Shown: piece by piece, positions 1 through 9,071 of the stretch | How the letters are laid out: every line of letters begins with the position of its first letter | How positions within the stretch are numbered: the stretch's first letter is position 1 | From: Sedimentitalea nanhaiensis DSM 24252 | Lineage (GTDB): Bacteria; Pseudomonadota; Alphaproteobacteria; Rhodobacterales; Rhodobacteraceae | Length of the DNA stretch: 64,000 nucleotides | Assembly (NCBI RefSeq): GCF_000473225.1 | Contig: NZ_KI421509.1 | Location: 1,016,045 to 1,080,044 of the forward strand | Direction of reading: 5' to 3' | The notes under the pieces: model-generated | What the model was told of the DNA's origin: nothing | The model's input: the letters and a program-made list of their open reading frames with translations, nothing else | Database searches by the model: none | Position numbers and translations under genes: made by a program

Positions 1-15
1 CTGAGCTACAACCGC
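1..15 (-). tRNA. partial tRNA, probably tRNA-Asp, cut by window start
   Basis: The first 15 bases are the complement of a tRNA 5' end (GCGGTTGTAGCTCAG). They are identical to the 5' end of the complete tRNA-Asp just downstream, so this is most likely a second tandem tRNA-Asp copy. The anticodon lies outside the window, so its identity is inferred from the acceptor and D-arm bases only. Confidence 0.6.
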
Positions 16-65
16 GCGCATGCCTTTCGGCAGTGCCGGATACCCCCGGCCCAGGAACGCAGCAG

Positions 66-142
66 TGGCGCGGTTGACGGGGCTCGAACCCGCGACCTCC
101 GGCGTGACAGGCCGGCACTCTAACCAGCTGAGCTACAACCGC
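66..142 (-). tRNA. tRNA-Asp (GTC)
   Basis: A complete 77-nt cloverleaf is readable on the minus strand. The acceptor stem GCGGTTG pairs with CAACCGC, the discriminator is G, and an encoded CCA lies at 68-66. The anticodon loop CTGTCAC carries GTC, flanked by a CCGGC/GCCGG stem, and the T loop GGTTCGAGCC is canonical. It is separated by about 50 bases from a second tRNA with the same 5' end. Confidence 0.95.
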
Positions 143-439
143 CCGCTGCGTCAGGGGGTAATATGGCGCGGACCCTGCCCCGTCAAGCGGGGTTTATGCG
201 AAAATCTCACTTTTCAGCTTGGGGTGTGACGCGAGGCCCCGCGCCGGTCGCCAGTGGCCCGGCGTCAGGGCGAATTCGGCTCTGCAAACGCGCAGTACCC
301 AAACCAGCCATGATCCAAATCCCTGTGCGCCAGGTCGTCTTTGCGACACGGGTCATTTCATCGGTCGGGGCCGGAAGGTTCCGCCAGATGTGACGCGGCC
401 CACCCGCCGTGCGCACCGCCGGTAAACCTGCGTGTCCGG
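143..439. other. intergenic region, no gene recognised
   Basis: This stretch of about 300 bases lies between the tRNA-Asp and the end of the cupin gene. Open frames exist on both strands, but none has a recognisable protein family, a good ribosome-binding site or family-like composition. It should contain the tRNA promoter; I cannot place a convincing -35/-10 pair. Confidence 0.5.
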
Positions 440-1030
440 TTACACGGCGTAAGAATCGGCGCCCAGATCGCCGGTCCATCCCCATAGCGCCAGCATGCCG
501 CCCGCCCCGGTTCGCATCCCATGCGGCTGACCGGGTAGATGATGGATGAACGCCCCCGCCTCTTGCAGGCGAGCGGGGCCAACCCCTACTTGCCACTCCG
601 CTTGCCCCCGCAGGATATGATACAACTCTCCGGCGGCGTGCCTGTGACTGGGATAGCTCACCCATGGCCCTTGCAACAGCAGGCCAAACCGCAGATTGCG
701 CGCCGCAAACATGCCATCCGGACCCAGAATTTCTGTCACCGCCATGTTGTCGGTCAAAGACGCGGGCAACCTGCCAAACCCGGGCCGTCGCCAGAACAGA
801 TCGCGTACAGCGGCCGACAAGGGCGCGGACAAGTCATCCCGCATCTGCGCGACCAGATCGGGCAGCAGATCGCAGGTGTCCATCCAAACAGGATCGGGCA
901 TCGGGCCCGAGATATCTAGCCTCAGCACCTCGCGGCGCAACTGTCCGGCAATCGCGCTGTCGTGGACCTGCAAGCGCGCAACCAAGGCGTCCAGCAGAGC
1001 CTGCAGCCGCAGTCTGCGCGCCCCACTCAA
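440..1030 (-). CDS. dddQ: DddQ-like cupin DMSP lyase
   Basis: Predicted 196-residue dimethylsulfoniopropionate lyase cleaving DMSP to dimethyl sulfide and acrylate. The cupin core is visible: SHRHAAGELYHILRG carries the H-x-H-x3-E-x-Y set (His129, His131, Glu135, Tyr137), and LPGQPHGMRT supplies a late His170. DddQ enzymes use a His, Glu, Tyr and second His for metal binding and catalysis with this spacing, and they are about 200 residues long. I chose the TTG at 1030: it overlaps the LysR stop as TTGA and has GGAGAA about 7 bases upstream. An ATG at 1093 would extend far into the regulator gene. It is co-directional with, and translationally coupled to, the LysR gene. An alternative is a related cupin acting on another substrate. 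Confidence 0.8.
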   Translation of the reverse strand: MSGARRLRLQALLDALVARLQVHDSAIAGQLRREVLRLDISGPMPDPVWMDTCDLLPDLVAQMRDDLSAPLSAAVRDLFWRRPGFGRLPASLTDNMAVTEILGPDGMFAARNLRFGLLLQGPWVSYPSHRHAAGELYHILRGQAEWQVGVGPARLQEAGAFIHHLPGQPHGMRTGAGGMLALWGWTGDLGADSYAV

Positions 1031-1944
1031 CCCGGGTTCTCCTGCGCCACCACAGCATCGTGGACCAGCAACCCGTCGCGAATGCGCTGGCACAGTTCGG
1101 TCGCGGCGGTGCCCATCTTCTGTCCTTTCGCAGTGATCACGGCCAATTCGTGATCTATACGCGGCTCAAACGGCCGCCAGACCACACCGTCGGCCAATTC
1201 GGCCTTTCCGTTGATGGGGTCGATCACGGCCACGTCATTGCCGGCCGCCACGATATTGCGGGCAATTGCAAAAAAGTAACTGGTCACGTTGCGCCGCACG
1301 CTTGTACCGGTCTCCGACAGCATGCGCTCTAGTTCGCGATCCACCACGTGATCGCCGGTGATACCGACAACGGAACGGGTGTTCAGCGCGTCGGGCCGGA
1401 TCACCTCGGCCAGCGCCAGTGGATCGTTCCGATGCATGATACAGACACACTCCAAACGGAATATTTCGGCATTCAGGCCAGCGACCGGCACAGGAGGGTC
1501 GATCACACCGATATCCATCTGTCCGCCACTGACCCAGGACGCGATCTGGCGCGAACTGTGTACCCGCAGATCCACGGTGATCCCTGGTCGGTCACGCTGA
1601 AACGCGGCGATCAGGCGCGGCAGGAAATTCACCGCCAGCGCACCGTTTGTCGCAATGCTCACACTGCCCGCCGTGCCCAGCCGAATGTCTTCGGCACGCT
1701 GCTGGATACGCGAAACCGCCACCAGTCCCTTGGCGACCTCATTGTGCAGCAACATCGCATCGCCCGTCGGGGCAAAGAACCCGCGTTCGCGGTGAAACAG
1801 GCGGAACCCCAGGTCGGCCTCCAGCGTGTTCAGCGCGATGCTGACCGCCGGTTGCGTCAGGTTCAACCGATCTGCGGCCCTGGTAACGGACCCGGCTTCG
1901 ATCAGCGCATTGAACACCTGCAAATGTCTCAGCTTTAGCTGCAC
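1027..1944 (-). CDS. LysR-family transcriptional regulator
   Basis: A 305-residue LysR-type regulator. The N-terminal winged helix-turn-helix is typical (LKLRHLQVFNALIEAGS, then AADRLNLTQPAVSIALNTLE), followed by a type 2 periplasmic-binding-like effector domain from about residue 90. The GTG at 1944 is the best start because it places the helix-turn-helix at the usual position; a longer reading to 2184 would overlap the divergent oxidase gene. It is divergent from the oxidoreductase and transporter operon and overlaps the cupin gene downstream, so it probably controls one or both. The effector is unknown; a substrate or product of the locus is the natural candidate. Confidence 0.85.
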   Translation of the reverse strand: MQLKLRHLQVFNALIEAGSVTRAADRLNLTQPAVSIALNTLEADLGFRLFHRERGFFAPTGDAMLLHNEVAKGLVAVSRIQQRAEDIRLGTAGSVSIATNGALAVNFLPRLIAAFQRDRPGITVDLRVHSSRQIASWVSGGQMDIGVIDPPVPVAGLNAEIFRLECVCIMHRNDPLALAEVIRPDALNTRSVVGITGDHVVDRELERMLSETGTSVRRNVTSYFFAIARNIVAAGNDVAVIDPINGKAELADGVVWRPFEPRIDHELAVITAKGQKMGTAATELCQRIRDGLLVHDAVVAQENPG

Positions 1945-2099
1945 GCTCCGCCCGTTCGTTGGTAGTCTGTTCCAAACTTCATAAAAATTTCGAATACAGA
2001 GATAACAGAAATTAAGTTGATCTAATCCCCCCGCCTTTCTACCGTCAAGCCATTCCGTCTTCCAACGGTTCCGACACACAGGCAACATGGAGCTCGCGA

Positions 2100-3437
2100 T
2101 TGAACAAGATACCGCGACAGACCTCGAACGAGCCGTTGTGCGAGGGCTGGAAAGACAGCGCCTACTGGCTGGACGGCTTGCCACCGGCGCCCACGATTCC
2201 GGACCTTCCGCTGCGCAAAGTGGATATCGCCATTATCGGGTCGGGATATACCGGACTGAACGCGGCCATCCAGACCGCGCGCGCAGGCCGTTCGACGCTT
2301 GTCCTGGATGCCGAAAACCCGGGCTGGGGCTGCAGCACCCGCAACGGTGGACAGATCAGCACCAGCATCAAGCCGTCGCTCCAGCGTCTGACAAATCGGT
2401 TCGGCGCGGCACGCGGGCGTGCCATCCGACAAGAGGGGGAGTCTGCCCTGGACTGGATCGGCGCATTTGTCGCCCGCGAGAACCTGGACTGTGCCTTTAC
2501 GCGCTGCGGACGCTATCACGCGGCGCACACACCGGCGCATTACGAAGTGATCGCGCGAGAAGCCGAAATCATCAGCCACACAGAGGGTGTCCAGGCCCAT
2601 GCCGTACCACGATCCGAGCAACACAACGAATTGGGCAGCGACGCCTATTTTGGCGGCGTTGTCTTTCCGCGCCACGCAGCGCTGGACCCGGCCCTCTACC
2701 ATCGGGGGCTGCTCGATCTGGCGCTCACAGCAGGCGTGCATGTCACCGGGCATTGCACCGTGCAAGGACTTGAGCGGCAACACACCGGGTTCCTTCTGAC
2801 CACCGCAAAGGGGCCGGTGCAGGCCCGCGAGGTTCTGGTGGCTACCAATGGCTATACCGGGCACCCCAGTCCCTGGCTGCGGCGGCGGGTTATTCCAATC
2901 GGCAGCTATGTCATCGCCACTGAACCCATTGCTCCGGATTTGATGGACCGGCTGTTTCCCACGAACCGCATTGCCAGCGACACCTGCAAGGTGGTCTATT
3001 ACTATCGTCCCAGCCCGGACCGTACACGCATCCTGTTCGGCGGGCGGGTCTCGGCTGGCGAAACCAACGCCGCGATCAGCGGCCCGCGCCTGTATCAGGA
3101 CATGTGCCGGATCTTTCCGGAACTGGCCGATTACGCGATTACACATTCCTGGGCGGGCCAGGTTGCGTATACATTTGACGAACTGGCCCATACCGGCGTG
3201 CATGACGGTGTGCATTACGCGATGGGATATTGCGGGTCGGGCGTGTCGATGGCCAGTTATCTGGGAATGCGCGCAGGCCAGAAAATGCTGGGCCTGAAAG
3301 ACGGGCGCACGGCGTTCGACGACTTGCCGTTTCCCACCCGCCCCCTGTACACAGGGCGTCCTTGGTTTCTTCCGGCGACCGTTGCCTGGTATCGGTGGCG
3401 TGACCGGATGCAATGGCGCAGGGCACAGGCCATGTAA
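2100..3437 (+). CDS. FAD-dependent amine/amino-acid oxidoreductase (DadA/PuuB type)
   Basis: A 445-residue DAO-family flavoprotein. A Rossmann FAD motif GSGYTG at residues 47-52, ending at Asp70, and the STRNGGQ segment after it are typical of gamma-glutamylputrescine oxidase-like and D-amino-acid dehydrogenase-like enzymes. These oxidise a secondary or primary C-N bond and release an aldehyde or keto product. The start is a TTG at 2100 preceded by GGAG with 7-base spacing. It is first in a rightward run with a PotDABC-like importer, which suggests that it acts on the imported amine or betaine. The exact substrate cannot be read from sequence. Confidence 0.75.
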   Translation: MNKIPRQTSNEPLCEGWKDSAYWLDGLPPAPTIPDLPLRKVDIAIIGSGYTGLNAAIQTARAGRSTLVLDAENPGWGCSTRNGGQISTSIKPSLQRLTNRFGAARGRAIRQEGESALDWIGAFVARENLDCAFTRCGRYHAAHTPAHYEVIAREAEIISHTEGVQAHAVPRSEQHNELGSDAYFGGVVFPRHAALDPALYHRGLLDLALTAGVHVTGHCTVQGLERQHTGFLLTTAKGPVQAREVLVATNGYTGHPSPWLRRRVIPIGSYVIATEPIAPDLMDRLFPTNRIASDTCKVVYYYRPSPDRTRILFGGRVSAGETNAAISGPRLYQDMCRIFPELADYAITHSWAGQVAYTFDELAHTGVHDGVHYAMGYCGSGVSMASYLGMRAGQKMLGLKDGRTAFDDLPFPTRPLYTGRPWFLPATVAWYRWRDRMQWRRAQAM

Positions 3438-3535
3438 CCCGCGAACAACCGGGCGGTCGTGCTGTCGCACCGTCCGGAACAGACAATGGACAGCACGGCA
3501 CCAACGGTGCCCACCCAACAACCGGAGGACTAGAC

Positions 3536-4576
3536 ATGAAAACTTCAATCGGACTGACACTGGCGGCGACTTTGCTGGCAAGCACGGCGCTGGCACAGGA
3601 CAAGCAGGTGACCATCGCATCCTGGGGCGGGTCCTATCAAGAAGCACAGAGCAAAGCGCTCTTCCAGCCCGCCGCAGAAGCGACCGGCATCGCGGTCAAG
3701 GAAGAAACCTATGGCGGCATGTCCGATGTGCGCCTTCAGGTGTCTTCCGGCGCGGTGACGCTGGATATCGTGGCCAGCGGATCAGGCTCTGCGGCCCGCG
3801 CCGGGGCCGAGGGTCTTTTGGAGCCGCTCGACTATGATGTGATCGACGTGTCGAGCTTCTACCCGACCCTGAAATCGGAATTCTGCGTTGGCGGCGACGT
3901 ATTTTCAACCGTCTATGCCTGGAACACCGACACCTATACCGACGCTGCACCGCAAAGCTGGGCGGACTTTTGGGATGTCGAAACCTTCCCCGGTTCCCGC
4001 GCTTACCGCGGCAAGGTCGCCGGGGCGCTGGAACCTGCGCTGATGGCCGATGGAGTTGCCCCGGAGGACGTCTATTCGGTTCTGGATTCCGAGGACGGCA
4101 TCGAGCGGGCCATCAACAAGATCCGCGAGTTGAAGCCAAATATCGCTGTCTTCTGGTCCTCGGGCGCGCAACACGCCCAACTGATGAAGGATGGCGAGGT
4201 GGACATGACCACCGGCTGGAACGGTCGGTTTGACAACGCGGCCAAGGATGGCGCCAAGGTCGCATACAGCTTTAATCAGGCGCTGCTGGACTACGACTGT
4301 TTCGCAATCCCCAAGGGTGCGCCCAACCGGGACACGGCGATGGAATTCCTGGCCGAGATCAGCAAGGCCGAATATCAGGACGATCTGCCGAAATACATCA
4401 CCTATGGCCCGACCAACAAGGCCGCCTATGACACCGGAGTCATCAGCGCCGAAGTCGCGGCGGGCCTACCCTCGTCGCCAGAGAATGCCGCTCTGCAGCT
4501 TCCGATCTCATTGGAATGGTATGCCAAGTGGGAAACCATCGCCGACGAAATGTACCAGGAAATGCTGACCGAATAG
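3536..4576 (+). CDS. ABC transporter substrate-binding protein, PotD-like
   Basis: A 346-residue periplasmic binding protein of the spermidine/putrescine (PotD) type. An N-terminal signal peptide, probably cleaved after the Ala at position 20 (STALA/QDK), precedes a mature domain opening with VTIASWGGSYQEAQ, characteristic of this family. The ATG at 3536 has CCGGAGGA upstream; the longer frame to 3413 lacks a signal peptide at its N-terminus. It would deliver ligand to the permease pair and ATPase that follow. Members of this family bind polyamines but also other cations and opines, so the ligand is open. Confidence 0.85.
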   Translation: MKTSIGLTLAATLLASTALAQDKQVTIASWGGSYQEAQSKALFQPAAEATGIAVKEETYGGMSDVRLQVSSGAVTLDIVASGSGSAARAGAEGLLEPLDYDVIDVSSFYPTLKSEFCVGGDVFSTVYAWNTDTYTDAAPQSWADFWDVETFPGSRAYRGKVAGALEPALMADGVAPEDVYSVLDSEDGIERAINKIRELKPNIAVFWSSGAQHAQLMKDGEVDMTTGWNGRFDNAAKDGAKVAYSFNQALLDYDCFAIPKGAPNRDTAMEFLAEISKAEYQDDLPKYITYGPTNKAAYDTGVISAEVAAGLPSSPENAALQLPISLEWYAKWETIADEMYQEMLTE

Positions 4577-4639
4577 TCCGGACAGGCCGATAGATCGTGG
4601 GTCGCGATCTGACCCGCGATCCCGTGAAGGAGAAAGCCA

Positions 4640-5728
4640 TTGATCGACTCCAAGCAGGGCGCACTGCCAATCGCGGTGCGCAATGTCACCAAGACCTATG
4701 GCCGGGTCCATGCGCTGGATGATGTGTCTCTGGACGTGAAGAGCGGCGAGTTTCTGACCCTGCTGGGCCCGTCCGGATCCGGCAAGACCACGCTGCTGAT
4801 GGTGCTGGCCGGGTTCACCCGACCGGATTGTGGCAGCCTGAAATTTGGCGACACCGAAATGATCCGCACCGCACCGCATCTGCGCGATGTGGGCATGGTG
4901 TTTCAGAATTACGCACTGTTTCCGCACATGACGGTGGCCGGTAACGTCGGCTATCCCTTGCGCCTGCGCAAGGTCGGCAAACACGAAGCCGACAAACGGA
5001 TCGAGCGCGCACTAGATACGGTGCAACTCGGCGGTTTTGGCGACCGCCGCATTGATCAACTATCGGGCGGGCAGAAACAACGGGTCGCACTGGCACGATC
5101 GATCATATTCGAGCCGCGCATCCTGTTGATGGATGAGCCCCTGTCGGCGTTGGACAAGAAGCTGCGCGACCGCATGCAGATCGAACTGCGCCACCTGCAT
5201 GAAAAGCTGGGGATGACAACGGTCTACGTGACTCATGACCAGCGCGAGGCGCTGACCATGTCGGACCGGATCGCGGTGGTGAACCATGGCCGCATCATGC
5301 AACTGGCCACGCCGCAAAACCTGTACAACCAGCCCGCCAACCGGTTCGTCGCCGACTTCATCGGCGACTCGACCTTTTTGCCGGTCACACGCCGCGGCGA
5401 TGCGGTGGCCCATGGCGAGACCCGATTGAACCTGTGCGGCCCGGTGCCTGAGACAGCCGGATTGCTGTTGATGATGCGCCCTGAACGGGTGCGGCTGGCA
5501 AACGAAACCACTGCACCAGACGCCAATCGCTTTGACGCCAGGGTGTCAGAGGTCGTCTATCAGGGCGACAGTTACCTGATGTACGCGCATCTGGCGGGGG
5601 GGGCCGAGATCGCCCTGCGCGGAGCGATCCGCAAGGGCACCGTGGACGGCTTGCCAGGTGTCGGAGAGCCGGTGGTTCTGGCGCTGGATGTCGCCGACAC
5701 CGTGATCATCGCGGATGAGGACGCCTGA
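4640..5728 (+). CDS. ABC transporter ATP-binding protein, PotA-like
   Basis: A 362-residue ATPase with Walker A GPSGSGKT at 43-50, the Q-loop at VFQNYALF (88-95), signature LSGGQKQ at 141-147, Walker B ILLMDEP at 161-167 and a C-terminal TOBE region, as in PotA/FbpC-type importers. The start is a TTG at 4640 with a strong AAGGAGAAA upstream. The following permease starts one base after the stop. It energises import of the ligand bound by the preceding PotD-like protein. Confidence 0.9.
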   Translation: MIDSKQGALPIAVRNVTKTYGRVHALDDVSLDVKSGEFLTLLGPSGSGKTTLLMVLAGFTRPDCGSLKFGDTEMIRTAPHLRDVGMVFQNYALFPHMTVAGNVGYPLRLRKVGKHEADKRIERALDTVQLGGFGDRRIDQLSGGQKQRVALARSIIFEPRILLMDEPLSALDKKLRDRMQIELRHLHEKLGMTTVYVTHDQREALTMSDRIAVVNHGRIMQLATPQNLYNQPANRFVADFIGDSTFLPVTRRGDAVAHGETRLNLCGPVPETAGLLLMMRPERVRLANETTAPDANRFDARVSEVVYQGDSYLMYAHLAGGAEIALRGAIRKGTVDGLPGVGEPVVLALDVADTVIIADEDA

Positions 5729-5729
5729 G

Positions 5730-6614
5730 ATGAGCGATATGTCGATAAACGCATCCGGGTTGCGCCGGGACGAAACGATGGAACGGATGCGACTGCTCGG
5801 GCTTAGTTCTCCGGCATTGATCCTGGTTCTGGTCATCATGGTCATCCCGGTGGGATGGCTGTTCTACGTGTCCTTTATCGGCGCAGACGGGCAGTTCTCG
5901 TTAGAAAACTATGAGCGCATGATCAAGCGTAAATCTTACATGCGCATTTTCTACACCACCTTTCAGATCAGCCTGTTGACCACCGGATTGTGCATTCTGA
6001 TCGGCTATCCGCTGGCCTATTTCATGTCGCAGTTACCCCAACGGATCGCCAATCTGTGCCTGATCACGGTGCTGCTGCCATTCTGGACCTCACTGCTGGT
6101 GCGCACCTATGCTTGGCTGGTGCTGTTGCAGAAACGCGGGCTGGTGAATGACTGGGCCATGTCGCTGGGGCTGTGGGACGAGCCGATAAAAATGGTGCAT
6201 AACATGACCGGCACGCTGATCGGCATGGTACATATCATGCTGCCCTTCCTGATTCTGCCGGTTTATGGCGCGATGCGGGCGATCGATCGCGATTACCTGA
6301 AAGCCGCCGCCAACCTGGGAGCTAGCCCGCGTCGCGCCTTCTGGACTGTGTTCTTTCCGCTGTCGACGCCAGGGGTGTTCGCCGGGGCATTGATGGTCTT
6401 TGTGCTGTGCCTCGGTTTTTTTGTGACCCCGGCGGTGCTGGGCGGTGGCAAGGTCATCATGGTGTCGATGAAGATCGTTTCCAACATCGAACTGTTTGTG
6501 AACTGGGGCGCGGCCAGCGCACTTGGCGTGGTGCTGATGCTGCTGACGGTGGCAGTGCTTTGGATCGCGTCGCGGTTCCTGAACCTGGAGAAGATGGCCG
6601 GAGGCGGGCATTGA
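5730..6614 (+). CDS. ABC transporter permease, PotB-like
   Basis: A 294-residue inner-membrane permease with about six hydrophobic segments and the BPD_transp_1 cytoplasmic loop (AAANLGASPRRAFWTVFFPLS) that contacts the ATPase. The ATG at 5730 lies immediately behind the ATPase stop; an in-frame start at 5715 would overlap it. It pairs with the next permease, which overlaps by one base (TGATG). Confidence 0.88.
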   Translation: MSDMSINASGLRRDETMERMRLLGLSSPALILVLVIMVIPVGWLFYVSFIGADGQFSLENYERMIKRKSYMRIFYTTFQISLLTTGLCILIGYPLAYFMSQLPQRIANLCLITVLLPFWTSLLVRTYAWLVLLQKRGLVNDWAMSLGLWDEPIKMVHNMTGTLIGMVHIMLPFLILPVYGAMRAIDRDYLKAAANLGASPRRAFWTVFFPLSTPGVFAGALMVFVLCLGFFVTPAVLGGGKVIMVSMKIVSNIELFVNWGAASALGVVLMLLTVAVLWIASRFLNLEKMAGGGH

Positions 6615-7438
6615 TGTTGCGCTGGTTGCAAAGCCCCGCCTCGGACACACAAATCACGCACGGGCAACGGATGTGGCTGTATGTCTTTGCCTGCATCGCC
6701 ATGATCCTGCTGGTCTTGCCCACCCTGATCGTGATCCCGATGTCGTTTTCGGATTCGCAATATCTCGAATTCCCCCCCGAGACCTGGTCGACGCGCTGGT
6801 ATGCGCATTACTTCGGCTCGCCCGAATGGATGCAGGCCACCGCGACGTCGCTCAAGGCGGCGCTGCTGACCATGCTGGTGGCAACGCCGATCGGGGTTGT
6901 GGCCGCCTATGGGTTACATGCCTCTCGCATCGGGTTCGTGCGGGTTGCCTTTGTGCTGCTGATCACCCCGATGATGGTGCCCGTGGTGCTGATCGCGATC
7001 GGCGCGTTTTATGCCTATGTAAAGCTGAACCTGCTTTATACCCTGACCGGGCTGGTTTTGGCCCACACGGTTCTGGCCTTGCCGCTGGTGCTGATCGTGA
7101 CCGGATCCGCATTGAAGGGCTATGACATGAACCAGGAAATGGCGGCGCGCAGCCTGGGAGCACCGCGCTGGAAAGCGTTTCTGACTGTCACCCTGCCCCA
7201 GATCCGATTTGCCGTCGTGACCAGCGCCCTGCTGTCGTTCCTGACTTCGTTTGACGAGGTGGTCATCGCCATGTTCATCTCGGGTGGCGACAACCCGACC
7301 CTGACCCGCAACATGTTCAACGCGTTACGTGACCAGATCGATCCGACTATCGCGTCGATTTCAACAATCATGATTGTCATCACCTCTCTAATGATGATTT
7401 TTGCCCAGATTTTTGGGCGCGGCGCCTCGGACAAATAA
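6614..7438 (+). CDS. ABC transporter permease, PotC-like
   Basis: A 274-residue second permease of the importer. It has an N-terminal membrane segment (MWLYVFACIAMILLVLPT), several further hydrophobic helices and the EAA-like loop (ARSLGAPRWKAFLTVTLPQ) near the middle. The start overlaps the stop of the PotB-like gene by one base, indicating coupled translation. The next gene begins one base after the stop, so the dehydrogenase is in the same transcript. Confidence 0.88.
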   Translation: MLRWLQSPASDTQITHGQRMWLYVFACIAMILLVLPTLIVIPMSFSDSQYLEFPPETWSTRWYAHYFGSPEWMQATATSLKAALLTMLVATPIGVVAAYGLHASRIGFVRVAFVLLITPMMVPVVLIAIGAFYAYVKLNLLYTLTGLVLAHTVLALPLVLIVTGSALKGYDMNQEMAARSLGAPRWKAFLTVTLPQIRFAVVTSALLSFLTSFDEVVIAMFISGGDNPTLTRNMFNALRDQIDPTIASISTIMIVITSLMMIFAQIFGRGASDK

Positions 7439-7439
7439 C

Positions 7440-9071
7440 GTGCCGCAATTCGACTACATCATCGTCGGAGCCGGATCGGCGGGGTCGGCGCTGGCCAGCC
7501 GGCTGAGCGATGACACCAACACGACGGTTCTGTTGCTCGAGGCGGGCGGATCGGACCGCAGTCTCTGGATCCAGGTGCCTATCGGCTATGGCAAGATCTT
7601 TCATGACGCCCGGGTGAACTGGAAATACACCACCGAACCGGATCCAAACCTGAACGGTGCGCGGGTATACTGGCCGCGGGGCAAGGTGCTGGGCGGTTCG
7701 AGTTCGATCAACGCAATGGTCTATGTCCGCGGCCATCGCCGGGATTTCGACGATTGGGGGGCCGTCGCGCCGGGCTGGGCGTGGAACGACGTGGCCCCCG
7801 TCTTCAAGCGGATCGAGGCGTGGGACGGCGACGAGAGTGACCTGCGTGGGCGCAGCGGCCCGCTGGCCGTGCATGATGTCGCGCCCGAGGTCCACCCCCT
7901 GACCCGCACCTTTTTGCAGGCGGCCAACCAGTGCAATATTGCGACCAATCCCGACTATAACGGCGCTTCCATGGACGGGGCGGCCTGTTACCAGATCACC
8001 ACGCGAGGAGGGGTGCGTGCCAGCGCCGCGCAGGCCTATCTGAAACCGGCGCGCCGACGTGCGAACCTGACCGTGTGCACCGGGGCGATGGCGACGCGGG
8101 TGCTGATCGACCGGATGCGCGCGACGGGTGTCGAATACCGCCACAAGGGACAGCTGCAAACCGTCCAGGCTCGGCGCAACGTCATCCTGTGCGGTGGCGC
8201 AATCAACTCGCCCCAACTTTTGCAATTGTCCGGAATCGGCCCCGGTGCCGTATTGCAAAGGCAGGGGATCAAGGTATTGAGCGACGCGCCGCAGGTCGGG
8301 CGAAACCTGCGGGATCACCTTGGGGCCGACACCCTTTTGCGGGCGCGCGTTCCCAGCCTGAACCAGCAACTGCGTCCCTGGTGGGGCAAGTTTTGGGCTG
8401 GTTTGCAATACGTCCTGGCGCGCAAGGGGCCACTGTCGCTGAGCCTGAACCAGGGCGGCGGATTTGTTCGCCTGACCCCGCAAGCGGATCGCCCGGATCT
8501 GCAACTGTACTTTTCGCCGGTCAGCTATACCCGCGCGCCCGTTGGCACGCGCCCCTTGATGAATCCGGACCCGTTTCCCGGTTTTCTACTGGGGTTCAAT
8601 CCGTGCAGGCCCACCAGCACCGGACATCTGGAAATCCGCTCTCCCGACCCGTATACGCCGCCATTGCTGCAGGGCAATTACCTCTCCACCCAATACGACA
8701 TCGACCTGATGCGCGCCGGAATGCGCCTGATGCGCAGGATCGCCGCCGCGCCGGCGTTGGCGGCGGTGATCGACTCGGAAATCTCGCCCGGCTGCGAAGT
8801 GCAGACCGATGCCCAGATCGATGCCTATCTGCGTGACAAAAGCTGGTCGGTGTTTCATCAATGCGGCACTTGCCGGATGGGTGCCGACGCTGCGACATCG
8901 GTGGTGGATGCCCGTCTGCGGGTACACGGGATCGACGGGCTGAGGGTGGCCGATGCGTCGATCTTTCCCACGATCCCCACCGGCAACACCAACGCGCCCG
9001 CCATCATGGTCGGCGAAAAAGCCGCCGACATCATCCGACAGGATGCCCGGCAAGGAAAGGGTTCCTCATGA
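7440..9071 (+). CDS. GMC-family FAD alcohol dehydrogenase (BetA/DddA-like)
   Basis: A 543-residue glucose-methanol-choline oxidoreductase. The FAD motif GAGSAG is at residues 10-15, the ARGKVLGGSSS-type signature appears as WPRGKVLGGSSSINAMVYVRG, and the C-terminal catalytic His and Asn lie in SWSVFHQCGTCRMG and PTGNTNAPAIMV. The start is a GTG at 7440, one base after the permease stop. The family oxidises alcohols such as choline; one member, DddA of Halomonas, oxidises 3-hydroxypropionate made from DMSP. Given the cupin lyase nearby, a DddA-like role is an attractive inference, but choline-like substrates are equally possible from sequence alone. Confidence 0.8.
   Translation: MPQFDYIIVGAGSAGSALASRLSDDTNTTVLLLEAGGSDRSLWIQVPIGYGKIFHDARVNWKYTTEPDPNLNGARVYWPRGKVLGGSSSINAMVYVRGHRRDFDDWGAVAPGWAWNDVAPVFKRIEAWDGDESDLRGRSGPLAVHDVAPEVHPLTRTFLQAANQCNIATNPDYNGASMDGAACYQITTRGGVRASAAQAYLKPARRRANLTVCTGAMATRVLIDRMRATGVEYRHKGQLQTVQARRNVILCGGAINSPQLLQLSGIGPGAVLQRQGIKVLSDAPQVGRNLRDHLGADTLLRARVPSLNQQLRPWWGKFWAGLQYVLARKGPLSLSLNQGGGFVRLTPQADRPDLQLYFSPVSYTRAPVGTRPLMNPDPFPGFLLGFNPCRPTSTGHLEIRSPDPYTPPLLQGNYLSTQYDIDLMRAGMRLMRRIAAAPALAAVIDSEISPGCEVQTDAQIDAYLRDKSWSVFHQCGTCRMGADAATSVVDARLRVHGIDGLRVADASIFPTIPTGNTNAPAIMVGEKAADIIRQDARQGKGSS

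Noticed and set aside
207-665. 152-codon minus-strand frame near the tRNA
   Set aside because: It overlaps the cupin gene in another frame, is Arg/Gly-rich and lacks any family signal.
1978-1994. TTC-N11-GAA inverted repeat in the LysR/oxidase divergent region
   Set aside because: The arms are only three bases and the region is AT-rich, so chance is likely; it was not called as an operator.
2022-3647. 541-codon open frame on the minus strand
   Set aside because: It is antisense to the FAD oxidoreductase, has no family-like sequence and is the expected by-product of GC-rich third-position codons.
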